Positions 30,514 through 40,890 of a DNA stretch of 64,000 bases are shown here, piece after piece. The DNA is taken from contig CM007318.1 of assembly GCA_000333855.2 (NCBI GenBank), forward strand, positions 1,290,205-1,354,204. The letters run 5' to 3'. The position numbers were made by a program, and so were the translations under genes. A model generated the notes under the pieces. That model saw only the letters and a program-made list of their open reading frames with translations. It had not been told where the DNA came from and did no database searches. How positions within the stretch are numbered: the stretch's first letter is position 1; each line of letters starts with the position of its first letter. Source of the DNA: Endotrypanum monterogeii. Lineage: Eukaryota; Euglenozoa; Kinetoplastea; Trypanosomatida; Trypanosomatidae.

Positions 30514-31980
30514 ATGTCATCTGTGCTGGAAATGTTTTCACAGCAGTTGCTGTACCACCCGCTTCAGTGCTTGCTAGAGCTTTTCCTTGCTGCCGCACTT
30601 GTGTATGTTCTGCTCCATCGCTTCCATCGCCACCGGGGGGCCAAACCATTGCCCCCGGTCATCATGCCGTCGCTTGAGGAGCAAGAGCGCCGTATTGCTG
30701 CCTTTCAGTCAGTGCCGTTTCGTTCCGAGTGCCCGATAACATCCAACGTTCCTGTGCCGGAGTTCCATGGGGTAACTGAGGTTTTGGGGCGTGAGGGGTG
30801 CCACATCACGATAATGCGTCCTGGAACCACGGAGGTGCGGGAGTGCCTAGACCTAGCCACATACGACTACCACTCCTTTTCAACGATGCCGGAGATTATC
30901 GAGGTCGCGCGGGCGGCCGTGAACGCCTACGGCGTAGGCAGCTGTGGGCCCCGTAGCTTTTATGGCACCATCAAACCCCATCTTTTGGTGGAGAAAGACT
31001 TGGCCAAGTTTCTCCATACAGAGGATGCGGTCGTGTACAGCTTCGCGTATGCGACTGTTTCCACTCTTATTTCTTGCTTCTCTGCTCGCGGCGATTACCT
31101 CGTGTACGACGATGGGGTTAACACCTCCGTGATGGAGGGCTGTGCGCTTACCCGCTCGGACGCTCGGCCTTACAAGCACTGTAATATGCAAAGCCTAGAG
31201 GAGCGTCTGAAAGAGGTTGCCGCGAAGGACAGTGGCGGCAAGCCGCATCGCCGCTTCGTTGTAACCGAGGGCCTATTCATGAATACTGGCGATATATGCC
31301 CCCTGTTGGAGATCTTGGCGCTCTGTAACAAGTACAAATTTCGTCTCGTACTGGACGACAGCTACGGCTTTGGAGTGCTCGGCAAGGGGGGTCGCGGCAC
31401 ACCCGAGCAGTTCGGCATTCCCACGATGGACGTGGACGTGTACATTGGTAGTCTAAGCACGTCGATGGGCGCAGTAGGAGGCTTCTGCGCTGGCGCTTCA
31501 AACATGATTGACCACCAGCGTCTTGCTGCCACCGCGTACGTGTTTTCCGCGTCACTACCTCCCTACGTAACCGCCTCCGTCTCTCAGTCGCTTACTGTGC
31601 TGACGCGTGACAACACCTTTGTTGCCAACATACAGCATCACGCAAAGCGCATGCGCAAGCACTTGCGTGACTGCGGCTTCAACGCCACGAAGATACAGCT
31701 CATCGAAAGCACAGACGACGTGTCCCCGGTGATGATTTTGGGGGTCGCAACGGAATACCTCACAAGCGAAGGCCTGGAGAGGGTGGAAAGCCGCTTGCAG
31801 CGAGTGATCAACACTTTACAGAAAAACAAAATTGCCGTTGTACGAAACGTTTTCACAACCGACGAGTCGGTTAGGAATGTATCTGGATTGCGTATCGTTG
31901 CAAAGAGTCAGGCAACAGAGGCAGAGGTCACAACAGCACTGAAGGCTATCGAGTGTGCTGTGAAGGCGGAGTTTGCGTAG
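30514..31980 (+). CDS. SPT1: Serine palmitoyltransferase subunit 1 (LCB1)
   Basis: 488 residues, the normal size. With LCB2 it forms the ER enzyme that condenses serine with an acyl-CoA (palmitoyl-CoA or myristoyl-CoA) to start sphingoid base synthesis. A membrane anchor lies at about 18-36, followed by the alpha-oxoamine-synthase fold: YGVGSCGPRSFYGT (139-152), the DDSYGFG segment (281-287), and the region GSLSTSMGAVGGFC (312-325). In LCB2 this last region contains the PLP-binding Lys. Here no Lys is present, which is the hallmark of the non-catalytic LCB1 partner. The Cys within YGVGSCGPR matches the residue mutated in human sensory neuropathy (SPTLC1 Cys133). LCB2 is not in this window. 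The start ATG gives a family-typical N-terminus. Confidence 0.96.
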   Translation: MSSVLEMFSQQLLYHPLQCLLELFLAAALVYVLLHRFHRHRGAKPLPPVIMPSLEEQERRIAAFQSVPFRSECPITSNVPVPEFHGVTEVLGREGCHITIMRPGTTEVRECLDLATYDYHSFSTMPEIIEVARAAVNAYGVGSCGPRSFYGTIKPHLLVEKDLAKFLHTEDAVVYSFAYATVSTLISCFSARGDYLVYDDGVNTSVMEGCALTRSDARPYKHCNMQSLEERLKEVAAKDSGGKPHRRFVVTEGLFMNTGDICPLLEILALCNKYKFRLVLDDSYGFGVLGKGGRGTPEQFGIPTMDVDVYIGSLSTSMGAVGGFCAGASNMIDHQRLAATAYVFSASLPPYVTASVSQSLTVLTRDNTFVANIQHHAKRMRKHLRDCGFNATKIQLIESTDDVSPVMILGVATEYLTSEGLERVESRLQRVINTLQKNKIAVVRNVFTTDESVRNVSGLRIVAKSQATEAEVTTALKAIECAVKAEFA

Positions 31981-32099
31981 ACGGCAAGACGGCTGAGACA
32001 CCGGAAATAGTGCTCATCTGTGGATCCTTTCGCGTTGTGTACAGATGCTCTTGCAGATGGTTGTCAAAGGATTTTGTATTGGTGCGTCACCGTGTGTAG

Positions 32100-32102
<3 letters not shown>

Positions 32103-32131
<29 letters not shown>
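32103..32131. repeat. (TG)n microsatellite
   Basis: Uninterrupted, in the LCB1 3' region. Confidence 0.95.
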
Positions 32132-33035
32132 CTGTGTGGGAGGGGGTAACGTGGGTATAATAACAGTGCCTTGGAACATACAGCTCACCCAATGAGGCGG
32201 CGCGTCTACAGTATCAGTCATATGTGACATGTGCTGTTCAGAGAGGGGGAGGGGAGGGGCAGAGGTCTCACGTGTATCATAGGAGCGAACTCTCCTTCTG
32301 CTTTGAATGTAACTTGGAAAAATCGCAGAAAACATGCGCACGTGGCGTGAATGCGAATCCGCAGGCGTGCTCTTCTTGTTGGTATATATATATATATACA
32401 TATATTTTGTGCTCTTTTTTTCCCCCTCTTCATCGGAGGTTTCATATCCGCAGTGACTCGCACATATTTTCTCCTTTTCCACTGAGGTAAAAAAAAAAAA
32501 TTATAATTACTACTTTACCATGCCTTTACCTCACCGACAGGTTTTCTCTCCCCCGTATTTTTTTTTTCTGTTGTCTGTTTCGCTTCCCCTGAATCCTTTT
32601 GCACTATTTCGCTTTCTCGCACGCCCCCGCTCCCCTCTTTCCCGGAAAGCTTATGGATGGTTTAACTGCCGCACTTCTGTCGATCCCTTCCTCTCGCCGG
32701 CCCTTGGGGGTCTACCACGTCTCGTACTATCATTTTATTTTTATTTGGTCATTCCGTGTCTTCACGACGGAGTTTATCGGCGGGGCTTACGCGTGTGTGC
32801 GCATGCATTAATAGAAGAACTTACAGAAAAGAAATCAAAGAGGCTGCACAGAGAAGGAGAGGGGGGTACGCTGTTGCCAATGCAGACGCACTCGTCCTGC
32901 ATCTTGGCTACTTGCAGAAAGAAGATTTTCGAAGTTGTGCCGTCTTTCCTACCCCCTGATGGTGATAGCGTTTGTGCTGCTGCACTCATGCTTTAGCTTT
33001 CTCTCTAGGCCAATCATCTATAGCGCATACTTATG

Positions 33036-33062
33036 TTTATTATTATTATTATTATTATTATA
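33036..33062. repeat. (ATT)n repeat
   Basis: ATT units in the LCB1 downstream spacer. Confidence 0.9.
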
Positions 33063-33665
33063 CGCTGAACAAGTAATGCGTTGCTCCAAAACGTATCATC
33101 TTTGTGCGTGCTCGGTGTCCCTTTCTTCCTGTGGCTCTCTTGCGTCTTTGAAACATTTCTATATTTTCTTTTCCTTCGATTCCCCTTATCTGCTGTTCCC
33201 ATCATTTGGCGACCTCAGTGCTTCTCTTCCATTCCATCCTCGTCGTTCAGTCACCTCTTAAAATTTTCAAAGGCGTCTGTGTCTCTGTGTGTGTACTCGT
33301 CGATTTGAAGTAATACCACAACCACACCACCTCTTCAGCTGTCCTGTTGGTGAACGAGAGAGGGAGGGAGAGAACGCGGTACATTTGTTGACCCATCTGC
33401 ATTCATCTGCTCACGCCAAAGTGGGACTATTATTCTTACCTGCTTACAACAACAACAAAAGAAGAAAATATATTCAAGGAATCAGCTCTCCAGGTCTCTC
33501 TACTTTCATAGCGGAGATCTTTTTCTTCTACCTTTCGTGGAAATCCCTCCCTTCTCCATCGGCATACGCACAGGTACGCCCCTTCTCCCCTCCTCCGATA
33601 ATCAGAAATGTGTACATTATTTACTACTTGAAACACCATTTCTTCTTTTTTTTTCTAGGACCTTC

Positions 33666-33691
33666 ATATATATATATATATATATATATAT
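33666..33691. repeat. (AT)n microsatellite
   Basis: Uninterrupted AT units in the LCB1 downstream spacer. Confidence 0.9.
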
Positions 33692-34961
33692 TTGCTCCTC
33701 CACTGCCACCTACACCCCCCCCCTAATCACCGAGTTTTCACCGGTGGCATACCTGCAGCCCCACCAACCGAAGCTCGCTCACGCAACAGTGGCTCATGTG
33801 ACTCACGCACGTTCTCTTTCGGCAAAGCTGTCGTCTCGAGTCTCCTGTGCTCCTCCCCCACCCTTTTTTTCCCCTACTGTTTATTTCAAGATCGAAGATT
33901 GGTTCAGCTCACCTCACCTCACTTCACTTCTCTCCCCCTATAAACACGCTATCACGCTGCTCTCATTCCCACGACGACTGTCGCTTACTCTTTCACTCAT
34001 CTACTCAGCCCTTTTACTTAAAAAAAAAAAAAAGCGCCTTCGTGTTTATGTTAAAATATTTTCTTTACCCCTTTCTTTTCATCGTTTATCTCAATCTCTC
34101 TCCTTGCCTTCTTGCATTGTTCATTAAGCTCACTATTCTTTGCCACGCCATTTTGTCTTGCAGGGGGTCTTTGGGAATTTGAACACGCCTCGGCACACTA
34201 TCCTTTCTCCCTCACCTTTTCTCTAACCTCCCCCACCCAGAGCCAACCACACAGATTTTTTCCCCTGCCTGATCTTTTTTTTTTTCTTTCTCGCTGTGCT
34301 TGCGCTCTTTTTTTTTTCTTTGATATTGATTTACATCATTTCGAACTCCTCATTTTGTTTTTTTTTTGTCCCCTTGCACGCTTTTTCGCTCTCAAATACG
34401 TCGATCTCCTACTCGACTGCATTTTATTCGTATCAAGGAGGTCGCATGCACATCGCTGAGACTTCTTATTGTTGGCATCATTCCTGCTAACTTTTTTCGT
34501 GTTTGTCCCTTTACCGTTTTTTCCCCATTCTTTGCGTCATGCGTGCTGCCCGCACTCCATCAATCTAGTCCGTTGTTCCCCTGTCCTTTTCTCCTTTGTT
34601 TTCCCCTATTTCTTTTTTCTTCCTCGAGACATTGAAGGGTCTTCTGCCTCGATTTAATTGTACATTTTTCTGGTCTTTTTCTATATCTCGGATACTACCT
34701 TCTTGTCTCCCTTTGTGCCCAAGCATTACTGCGCCGCCGTCTTCCCGGTTTAATTCTTCCTTCTGGCGTTTTTAGTTTCTTATCCTCGCTGCAGAGAAGC
34801 CCGGCGTCTGGTCCACCGTGTCAAGCAGAGCGCCAAAGAGAGGCAGGAGGGAGGGAAAAAAAAAAGGTGTAAAAAAAAGAAAAATCGGTTTCAACGCAGC
34901 GCTTCTGTGGCACAGTCAATCAGCCGAACAACAAAAAAAGAATAAAGAGGTGTAGGCAACA

Positions 34962-36422
34962 ATGCACTTGCCGTCCAAACTGTACTTGGGTCCACACGAG
35001 TTGAAGCTCTTGCCCACTTGCTACAATGCTGAGGTTGAGCCTGGCACACGCTGCTGCAGCGACAGTCTTCTGACGGCGTATTGCTTTGTAGGTGAGCTCC
35101 ACACGGATGTTTTGGAGGCGAGCGACGAGATGGGCGACCCTCATCACGAGTCCAGTTGTGGAAGTGCGACGATTTTTTGGTACTTCTCCCCACTCTTACA
35201 TTTTGAGCACAAAAGAATACGAGTGGAGGAGGGCGTGATCGAGTCGGCTCTGACGAGGGCGGTCGAAGCAGTCCAGCACACTGAAAAGAGTTCCGTCTTT
35301 ACCGAGTTTGGCGCAGAAGAGTCAATGGAGTGCGATGTCCTCCGCTCGACTCGGTCAAGTAAAGAATCGTACAGGGAGACCCTTTCGGCTTCTGCCTCCA
35401 CTCTCCCAGCCGTGTACATCCGACTTGGCGCCTCGACGACATTCCGTAAGTATGAAGTGGTAATGGTAGAGGGCCAACGCGTAGATAAAGCTGTTTTCGC
35501 TGAGGCACTCGTACATGGGGATGTCCGTAGTCTTGACAAGATCAAAAGGGATACATCAGAGCAGGTCTCTGAAAGGATACCGTTGCTACAGCCGCTAGCA
35601 CCACAGCGACCTACACTGATCCCGATCAAAACACGACTGAACAATAGCCTATTGCAAAGCATGCCAACGCCGACCCTCAAGCTTCATGCTTCTCAACATC
35701 AATTGGACACTGCAGCGGGCACGTCGGCAGAAGAGTGTGACACTGCACAGTTCGCGGAGAGAGTGAGAGTGCCACGGATGCCGCACTGCTCTGATGCAGA
35801 CGTCAGTGTCTCCATCTCCGCAGCACCACGACTTCATTCAGACAGCGAAGAGAGGAGCGAGGTGGAGGGAGCAGTGTCTTCTACACTGAATTCGGTCGCC
35901 AACGACGACGCGTTTTTCCTCTTTGCGGCCTCTAGTGAAGGAAATTCACCACAGCACGCACCGCCTGTCTACCCGACTCAAACATCAGATGTGTGTGCAC
36001 GCAGTCACGCTCCATGTAGCAAGTACCCCGACACTGCCGCGGTCGGTTCAAGCTTGTCCTCGGCGTTTCTCTCAAGCTCACTCTTCTCCTTTATCCCATC
36101 GCAGTCAGCGACGGACTTGCTCAGCAACATGCGTCCCATTCCATCGGACGCATATGATCGTCTTTCTTCCTCTACCGCAGCCGACAGCTTGCCAGGTCCC
36201 TTCCTCGACGATGCTCATCTAGGTATACCTGAGGCTGTTTGCCTCACACCCACGACTCGATCCCAGTTTTTTACAAGTGCGTCTCGCCGGTCATTTCAAG
36301 CGGCCCTGAGGCCCTTTTCCGCGCGGCGTCCCTCGCTGCGAGCGTTGTACCATAAAAGCAGCGTCATTCGGTGCTCTGCACAGTTGCTACACGCGCCCGT
36401 AAGTCAAGGAGAGCAGGTGTAG
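34962..36422 (+). CDS. Serine-rich protein of unknown function
   Basis: 486 residues, no family recognised. The N-terminal about 100 residues are the most ordered part: mixed beta/alpha composition with several Cys, Trp and Tyr (a CYN, CCSD, YCFVGEL region at 20-45 and an IFWYFSPLLHFEH stretch near 70-83). The remainder is Ser/Ala/Thr/Pro-rich and probably disordered, except for a basic, helix-prone C-terminus (about 440-478) with alternating Arg, Ser, Phe and Leu. There is no signal peptide or membrane helix. Codon use and the long uninterrupted frame support a real gene. The disorder and basic tail would fit a regulatory or scaffold protein, but that is only a guess. Confidence 0.75.
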   Translation: MHLPSKLYLGPHELKLLPTCYNAEVEPGTRCCSDSLLTAYCFVGELHTDVLEASDEMGDPHHESSCGSATIFWYFSPLLHFEHKRIRVEEGVIESALTRAVEAVQHTEKSSVFTEFGAEESMECDVLRSTRSSKESYRETLSASASTLPAVYIRLGASTTFRKYEVVMVEGQRVDKAVFAEALVHGDVRSLDKIKRDTSEQVSERIPLLQPLAPQRPTLIPIKTRLNNSLLQSMPTPTLKLHASQHQLDTAAGTSAEECDTAQFAERVRVPRMPHCSDADVSVSISAAPRLHSDSEERSEVEGAVSSTLNSVANDDAFFLFAASSEGNSPQHAPPVYPTQTSDVCARSHAPCSKYPDTAAVGSSLSSAFLSSSLFSFIPSQSATDLLSNMRPIPSDAYDRLSSSTAADSLPGPFLDDAHLGIPEAVCLTPTTRSQFFTSASRRSFQAALRPFSARRPSLRALYHKSSVIRCSAQLLHAPVSQGEQV

Positions 36423-36808
36423 CTGGGCTCCACGATCGGTGCGGCATTGCTATCATCGCGACGAGGTTTTCTGCCTGTGTGCACCCAGTGTGTGCGTGTG
36501 TGTGTGTGTGGGGGGGTGCATCTATCTATTTTTTTATTTTGGTGTGGTGATATGATAAATCTCAAGGTTCTGCACCTGCCCACGCCCAACGATGTGCCGC
36601 AATTTGTTTTTATTATTCCTCGATTGTTTACCTTTTTTTCTTTTCTTTCTGGTTTTCCCGTCTCCCCTCCCTCCCCTTCCTCCCCTGGCTGCTTCCCTTT
36701 TTTTTTAAATATTTTTCCACACAGACACGACTCCTCTCGCCAGATGCTCCTTTTCCTCTTGAGATGGTGTAGTCTGTTTTACGACTGTGTGTGTATACAT
36801 CTAAAAAA

Positions 36809-36844
36809 TATATATATATAGTATGTGTGTGTGTGTGTGTGTGT
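36809..36844. repeat. (AT)n and (GT)n double repeat
   Basis: A short AT run followed after three bases by about ten GT units. Confidence 0.9.
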
Positions 36845-37109
36845 TCGCTTGTATCTGGACCTCTACAAAGGAGGGGTGTCAGCGTGTTTGTGAGGATCGA
36901 GGGTAAGTATGTTGGATAGAAAGTGATTTTGGTACCCGAGCGAGGCTCTATTGAGATGAACAAAAGGAAAAATGGTGGGAAAGGGAAGTGGGAGGGAAGA
37001 GGAAGACAGCCAAGTTTGCAGCAATATAAAGCATGATCTAAACCCCTAACTCTTATGAGGGTTTTTCCCTTCCCTTGCCGCTGTTTTTTTTTTTTCGTTC
37101 AAGAAACCG

Positions 37110-37191
37110 TTATATATACACATATATATATATATATAAATAGATTATAAATGCATATACACATCTATATATATATATATATATATATATA
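37110..37191. repeat. TA-rich microsatellite block
   Basis: Two TA runs separated by about 35 nt of AT-rich sequence. Total about 80 nt, nearly free of G and C. Confidence 0.9.
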
Positions 37192-37914
37192 GTGACAGCA
37201 CATCTGCAAGGCGCACTGATTTTTGCTTGTTTGTTTTTCTGAGTGAAATGTCTCCTATTTCTCCCCGTTATCTTTCTTCAGTAACTCTCATGCCCCTTTC
37301 TTCTGTCAGAGTACTTCTTTTCTCCTCGTGTGCACGTGTGCATCTGGCGTATTCATTCTTTGATGCTACTGACTGCAATATTTGGAGCCGTTCCACCAAT
37401 ACTTCCTCATTTTTTATTTCTTCGCCCATTGTTGCTGTTTCTCCCTTGAGCGATTGATTACGATTATGTGTTTGCGTGTATGCCCCCTTCCATCACCGGT
37501 GGGATTTACTTCGTGCTCTTTTATTTCCGCCGCTGGATAGGATAATGAACTTGTACTTGATCGTTGAGCTCCTCGGCCTCCCCCCCCCAAAAAAAAAAAG
37601 AAACGATGGTCTGCTACTCTGCGGGCTACCTGCTCTGTAGTCACCCGCAAAGATAAGGGCGGATATGCACTCACCTAGTGGTGGGGGGCATGTCAGGGGA
37701 GGGGGCGGGAGATGGAGAGAGATGAGGGAGGAGGCGCCTTTCTGCGTGCGTGTAGTGTGGGCGCTGTGCTCGCCCGTCTTTGTCGATGTCCCCAATGCGT
37801 AGAGCGGTTCCCTCCACGCATTACTATTCTTATTTATATCCATATTTCTGGGTGTTGTTTCGCTGTGTGTAGTGCGACTTGTCAGCGCTCTCTGAGGAAT
37901 CAACCGCAATTGAA

Positions 37915-38085
37915 ATGTCTAGGCGAGCGGAGCGCCATTCAAAGACAACGCTGCGATCGACTTACAAGGGGGGGGTAGGGATAACGAGGCCCACTGCTCC
38001 CTATCGGGTCTCTGTGGAGGCAGATGAAGCGACCCTCAGGGAGTTTGAGACTATTGGACTGGTGATGTTGGTAGGAAGACGGTGA
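37915..38085 (+). CDS. Possible 56-residue small protein
   Basis: An ATG opens a 56-codon frame with balanced, non-repetitive composition. The N-terminal half is strongly basic (Arg/Lys, with a Lys-Gly-Gly-Val-Gly segment near 18-22) and the C-terminal half acidic then hydrophobic. A T-rich tract ends with AG at 37871-37872, in a suitable place for trans-splicing 43 nt upstream. No family is recognised. It could be a small gene, the end of a lost gene or a chance frame. Confidence 0.25.
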   Translation: MSRRAERHSKTTLRSTYKGGVGITRPTAPYRVSVEADEATLREFETIGLVMLVGRR

Positions 38086-39189
38086 CTTGCATCTTCCACT
38101 GGCTTTGTGCATCTCCTACAGCCATAGATCTCTTGACGTCGTCCGTATGCTCGGAGTCGCCACCCCCACTCACTGCCAGTCGTTTCCACTTTTGAGTGGT
38201 GCACCAGACGTGGGAGGAGGCGGGGGGGGCAATCATTTCGCCTTCATTGTCATCACTCTTTTGGTGTTTTTCGATATTTTTCTGTCTGCATTTTTTTTTT
38301 GCCCCGACGCATAATCAACGATAGTGCGTGCGCGTTTGACAAGGGAAGCGCATTGAGGAGAAGGAAGTGCACGTCGACTGCATTCCTTTGCTTCCAAAAG
38401 TGTTGCCCCCCCTCTTTCGCCCATACACACACGTACAAACTTATTTATACACACAAAAGGCATTCGTCCGAACAAGCCGTGACGCGGATCAACATATACA
38501 TACGTGCACACTCCCACGATATATATAAGCATACAATTACATATCTACATATATACTTTTTTTCACATTTGTGTCAGCGGTTGAGGGATTCAAGTATCGG
38601 CAGCCCCCGGGTGTCAATTTTTTTTTTTTCACGTACTCACTCGTGTTTCCTCCCCCGCGCTTTTTCTTCTTCCTCTTTTCCTTCACACCTCTTTATTTAA
38701 AAAACAAATTTCTCCCGCGGCCTGGTGCCTGTTATCCAAGAGGAATAAAGTGCAGGAAGAAACTACGTGGCATGCTGAGACGTCTTTGTGTGGATACCCT
38801 GAGATGAAAAAACAAAACAACAAAAAAAAAATAACGCGACATCCCAGCACGTACTTGTACATCTGTTTTATCATAAAAGAAACTTTATTTGAACCAGTAC
38901 TTTCTCCCACAGCATAGATTATTTGTCACCGAACCCGTCCCCATTTCTCTGTACCTGTTATCACTCACTCACCGACCACTTTCGTATTTTTCTGTTGTTG
39001 TGGTGAGTCTCCGCGCTCGTGTTTCCCTATATTTTTTTCGCTGGTCAAGGTTAGGTTGTTAGACAGCGCCGATCCTCGCTCCCTCCCTGATTTTTTCCTG
39101 CTTCAACGATACAGGTTTCCCTCCCCCCCTCTCCCTTTCTTCTCGTCTTCACTTCTTCCCCGTCCCGACGCCTGTCGGTCGCCACCCTG

Positions 39190-40890
39190 ATGAATGGCCC
39201 TCGGCGGTTCTCCGCCGCGCCGGTGAATTTCAATCGCTTTGTTGTGTTGGCCCGCTCTTACCCTCGCAGTATGTCTCCTGACAAGGAGCTTCATCAACTC
39301 CTGCGGCCTTTTGAGGACCGGACCGTCGCAGTGGCGGAGAACAGAAAACGCCAGTCGTCCACCGGTCGCGTCGCAACTTCGCAGCTGCCTCACGAGGAGA
39401 TGGTCCATAGTGAGCTTGTCGACAAGGAGGTGGCTCCCACGCAGGTGCTGAGCAGCGAAACATACAGTGGGGCGGTCAGCGCTATCACAACGACGCGGTG
39501 CGCCAAGGTTGAGGAAGAACTTTGTTCAACTCGTGCCGCCACTTCAACGTCTCGCAGCGTTTCCGGCGGTGCAGCGGCTCCGTCTTCTGTCATTTCCAAT
39601 GGCTCATCTTACAGCGTTCAAGGTGGCTATCCTGTCGGGGAGGAGACTCAGGATCTAGGGCCCAGTTTCTACTCAGCCGACGAGGTAGATCCCCTTCTCC
39701 AGGCGACCCTGCAGTTGGGCAGTCCCCTCTACGACCCCGTCAAGCGGCAGTTCGTGTGCTGGAATCTTCACACCCTCCAGGACCGTCCACGCGCTGCCTA
39801 TGGAGATATTGAGGGCGTCAGCTGCGACTTTTGTGGTTACACGGACTGGCTTGAGGTAGGGGACGGGCATGCGACAAGTTGCTCCTCAGCGATCCCAGAC
39901 AGGGTGGCGTTAGGTGAGGGGGGCGCGGATGCGACGACGCCGTCAGCAGCCGCGTCTTTCTCCCCACAGGCGCGCTTCTTTCACCACTGCTCCATTTGTC
40001 AAGTGGACATATGTCAGATGTGCGTGCAGGAGGTGTTCACAGACGAGCGCTTTCACGTTCCTTGCTTGCAGTGTCAGCGCTGTGGTGGGTTCGAACAGCG
40101 ACAGAATGCGCCGCTGCACCGCTGTGCGGAGTTGGGGGCACTCGAATACAGCAAGGTGCATGACAATGCTGACAAGATCGAGAGGCTCTCGTCAGTTTCA
40201 GACAGCGATGCTTGCCTTCCTGAGACTCTGCCATCAGCGCCTACACTACTGCCAGGGAAAATGGTACGTGTGTCGTCAACGTCAAAGTGTGCGGGAGTCC
40301 CGGTTGGGCGCCCACTCCGTCTTGGACTTTCCAGATTTCACCGACAGGCCCCCAAAGAGGAGCCTGCGTCTGATGCGGAGGTCCACGGTAATGCTGAGAG
40401 GGCTGCCGGCACGGGTATTCATAGAAAGCGTAGGCGAGCTTCGCCGGAGGCGTTCTCAGCGCCGAAGCGGCATGCTAAAGATGAGCTAAAGGGCTGCGTA
40501 AAGACTTCTAGTCTCAGCGATGTGAGCAACAGTACCAACGGGGAGTCGCAGAGGGTATCAGCAAGTGCTGGTCCGAAACCTCTGCAAACAACGCAGAAAG
40601 ACGAAAGTGATTCCGAGGACGACTCTTCTCGAGCCGCTGTGGGGGCAATAGCGCTCCCGTATCCACGATACGAGGTGCACCTCATTCCTCGCACAGCGGA
40701 GGACGTGCAAGAGGTCAGTCGCATTGCAAAAGAGCAGCATCTTATCTGCTCATCGGCACCGTCGATGTCCAGGGCATCTGTGTTCAGCTTCGCTACGCGC
40801 CTCGCTGCAGAAATGTGCATCGATCGTGCCACTGCTGCATCGCTGGAGTCCGTCCTCAGACGCAACCTGAGACCTGTCTGCGGTGGGTAG
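39190..40890 (+). CDS. Cys-rich (zinc-binding type) protein of unknown function
   Basis: 566 residues. A central Cys/His cluster suggests a zinc-binding module: C212-x2-C215, then after a 50-residue low-complexity insertion HHC(267)-x2-C270, C275-x2-C278 and C292-x2-C295-x2-C298. The order and spacing resemble ZZ-type or RING/PHD-like fingers, but I cannot assign it to one of them. The flanks (1-160 and 320-500) are Ser/Glu/Arg-rich and probably disordered, with a basic patch near 415-435 that could be a nuclear localisation signal. The C-terminal about 70 residues look folded, beginning with a short strand (YEVHLIPRTAEDV) followed by helices. Possible roles include protein-protein interaction or chromatin binding, by inference only. 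An ATG start and an upstream acceptor are present. Confidence 0.8.
   Translation: MNGPRRFSAAPVNFNRFVVLARSYPRSMSPDKELHQLLRPFEDRTVAVAENRKRQSSTGRVATSQLPHEEMVHSELVDKEVAPTQVLSSETYSGAVSAITTTRCAKVEEELCSTRAATSTSRSVSGGAAAPSSVISNGSSYSVQGGYPVGEETQDLGPSFYSADEVDPLLQATLQLGSPLYDPVKRQFVCWNLHTLQDRPRAAYGDIEGVSCDFCGYTDWLEVGDGHATSCSSAIPDRVALGEGGADATTPSAAASFSPQARFFHHCSICQVDICQMCVQEVFTDERFHVPCLQCQRCGGFEQRQNAPLHRCAELGALEYSKVHDNADKIERLSSVSDSDACLPETLPSAPTLLPGKMVRVSSTSKCAGVPVGRPLRLGLSRFHRQAPKEEPASDAEVHGNAERAAGTGIHRKRRRASPEAFSAPKRHAKDELKGCVKTSSLSDVSNSTNGESQRVSASAGPKPLQTTQKDESDSEDDSSRAAVGAIALPYPRYEVHLIPRTAEDVQEVSRIAKEQHLICSSAPSMSRASVFSFATRLAAEMCIDRATAASLESVLRRNLRPVCGG

Larger units (their letters stand above)
31981..34961 (+). 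other. 3-kb spacer after LCB1
   Basis: No convincing gene. It contains (TG)n at 32103-32131, (TA)n at 32383-32400, (ATT)n at about 33036-33062 and (AT)n at 33666-33691. The part from about 33.8 to 34.7 kb is almost entirely T/C-rich on the + strand. Frames here (for example 32520-32996 and 33537-34127) are Phe/Ser/Leu-rich or Pro-rich and reflect the base composition. A pyrimidine tract with AG at 34793-34794 is a plausible acceptor for the gene at 34962. Confidence 0.55.
36423..39189 (+). other. 2.8-kb spacer with TA-rich block
   Basis: It holds GT runs (about 36488-36510 and 36824-36844), a long TA-rich block at 37110-37191, a C9A11 compound homopolymer at 37580-37599, a G-run block at about 37683-37735 and several T-runs. 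One short frame (37915-38085) is listed separately; other frames look like noise. At the right end, a pyrimidine tract at about 39080-39112 with AG at 39113-39114 is the probable acceptor for the gene at 39190. Confidence 0.5.

Noticed and set aside
32520..34127. Frames of up to 196 codons downstream of LCB1
   Set aside because: Low-complexity, Pro/Ser/Phe-rich, overlapping one another in different registers and crossing (AT)n repeats.
40085..40105. GGTTCGA-like B-box of a tRNA
   Set aside because: It lies inside the Cys-rich gene and no matching A-box or cloverleaf is present. Other TTCGAA sites in the window also fail.
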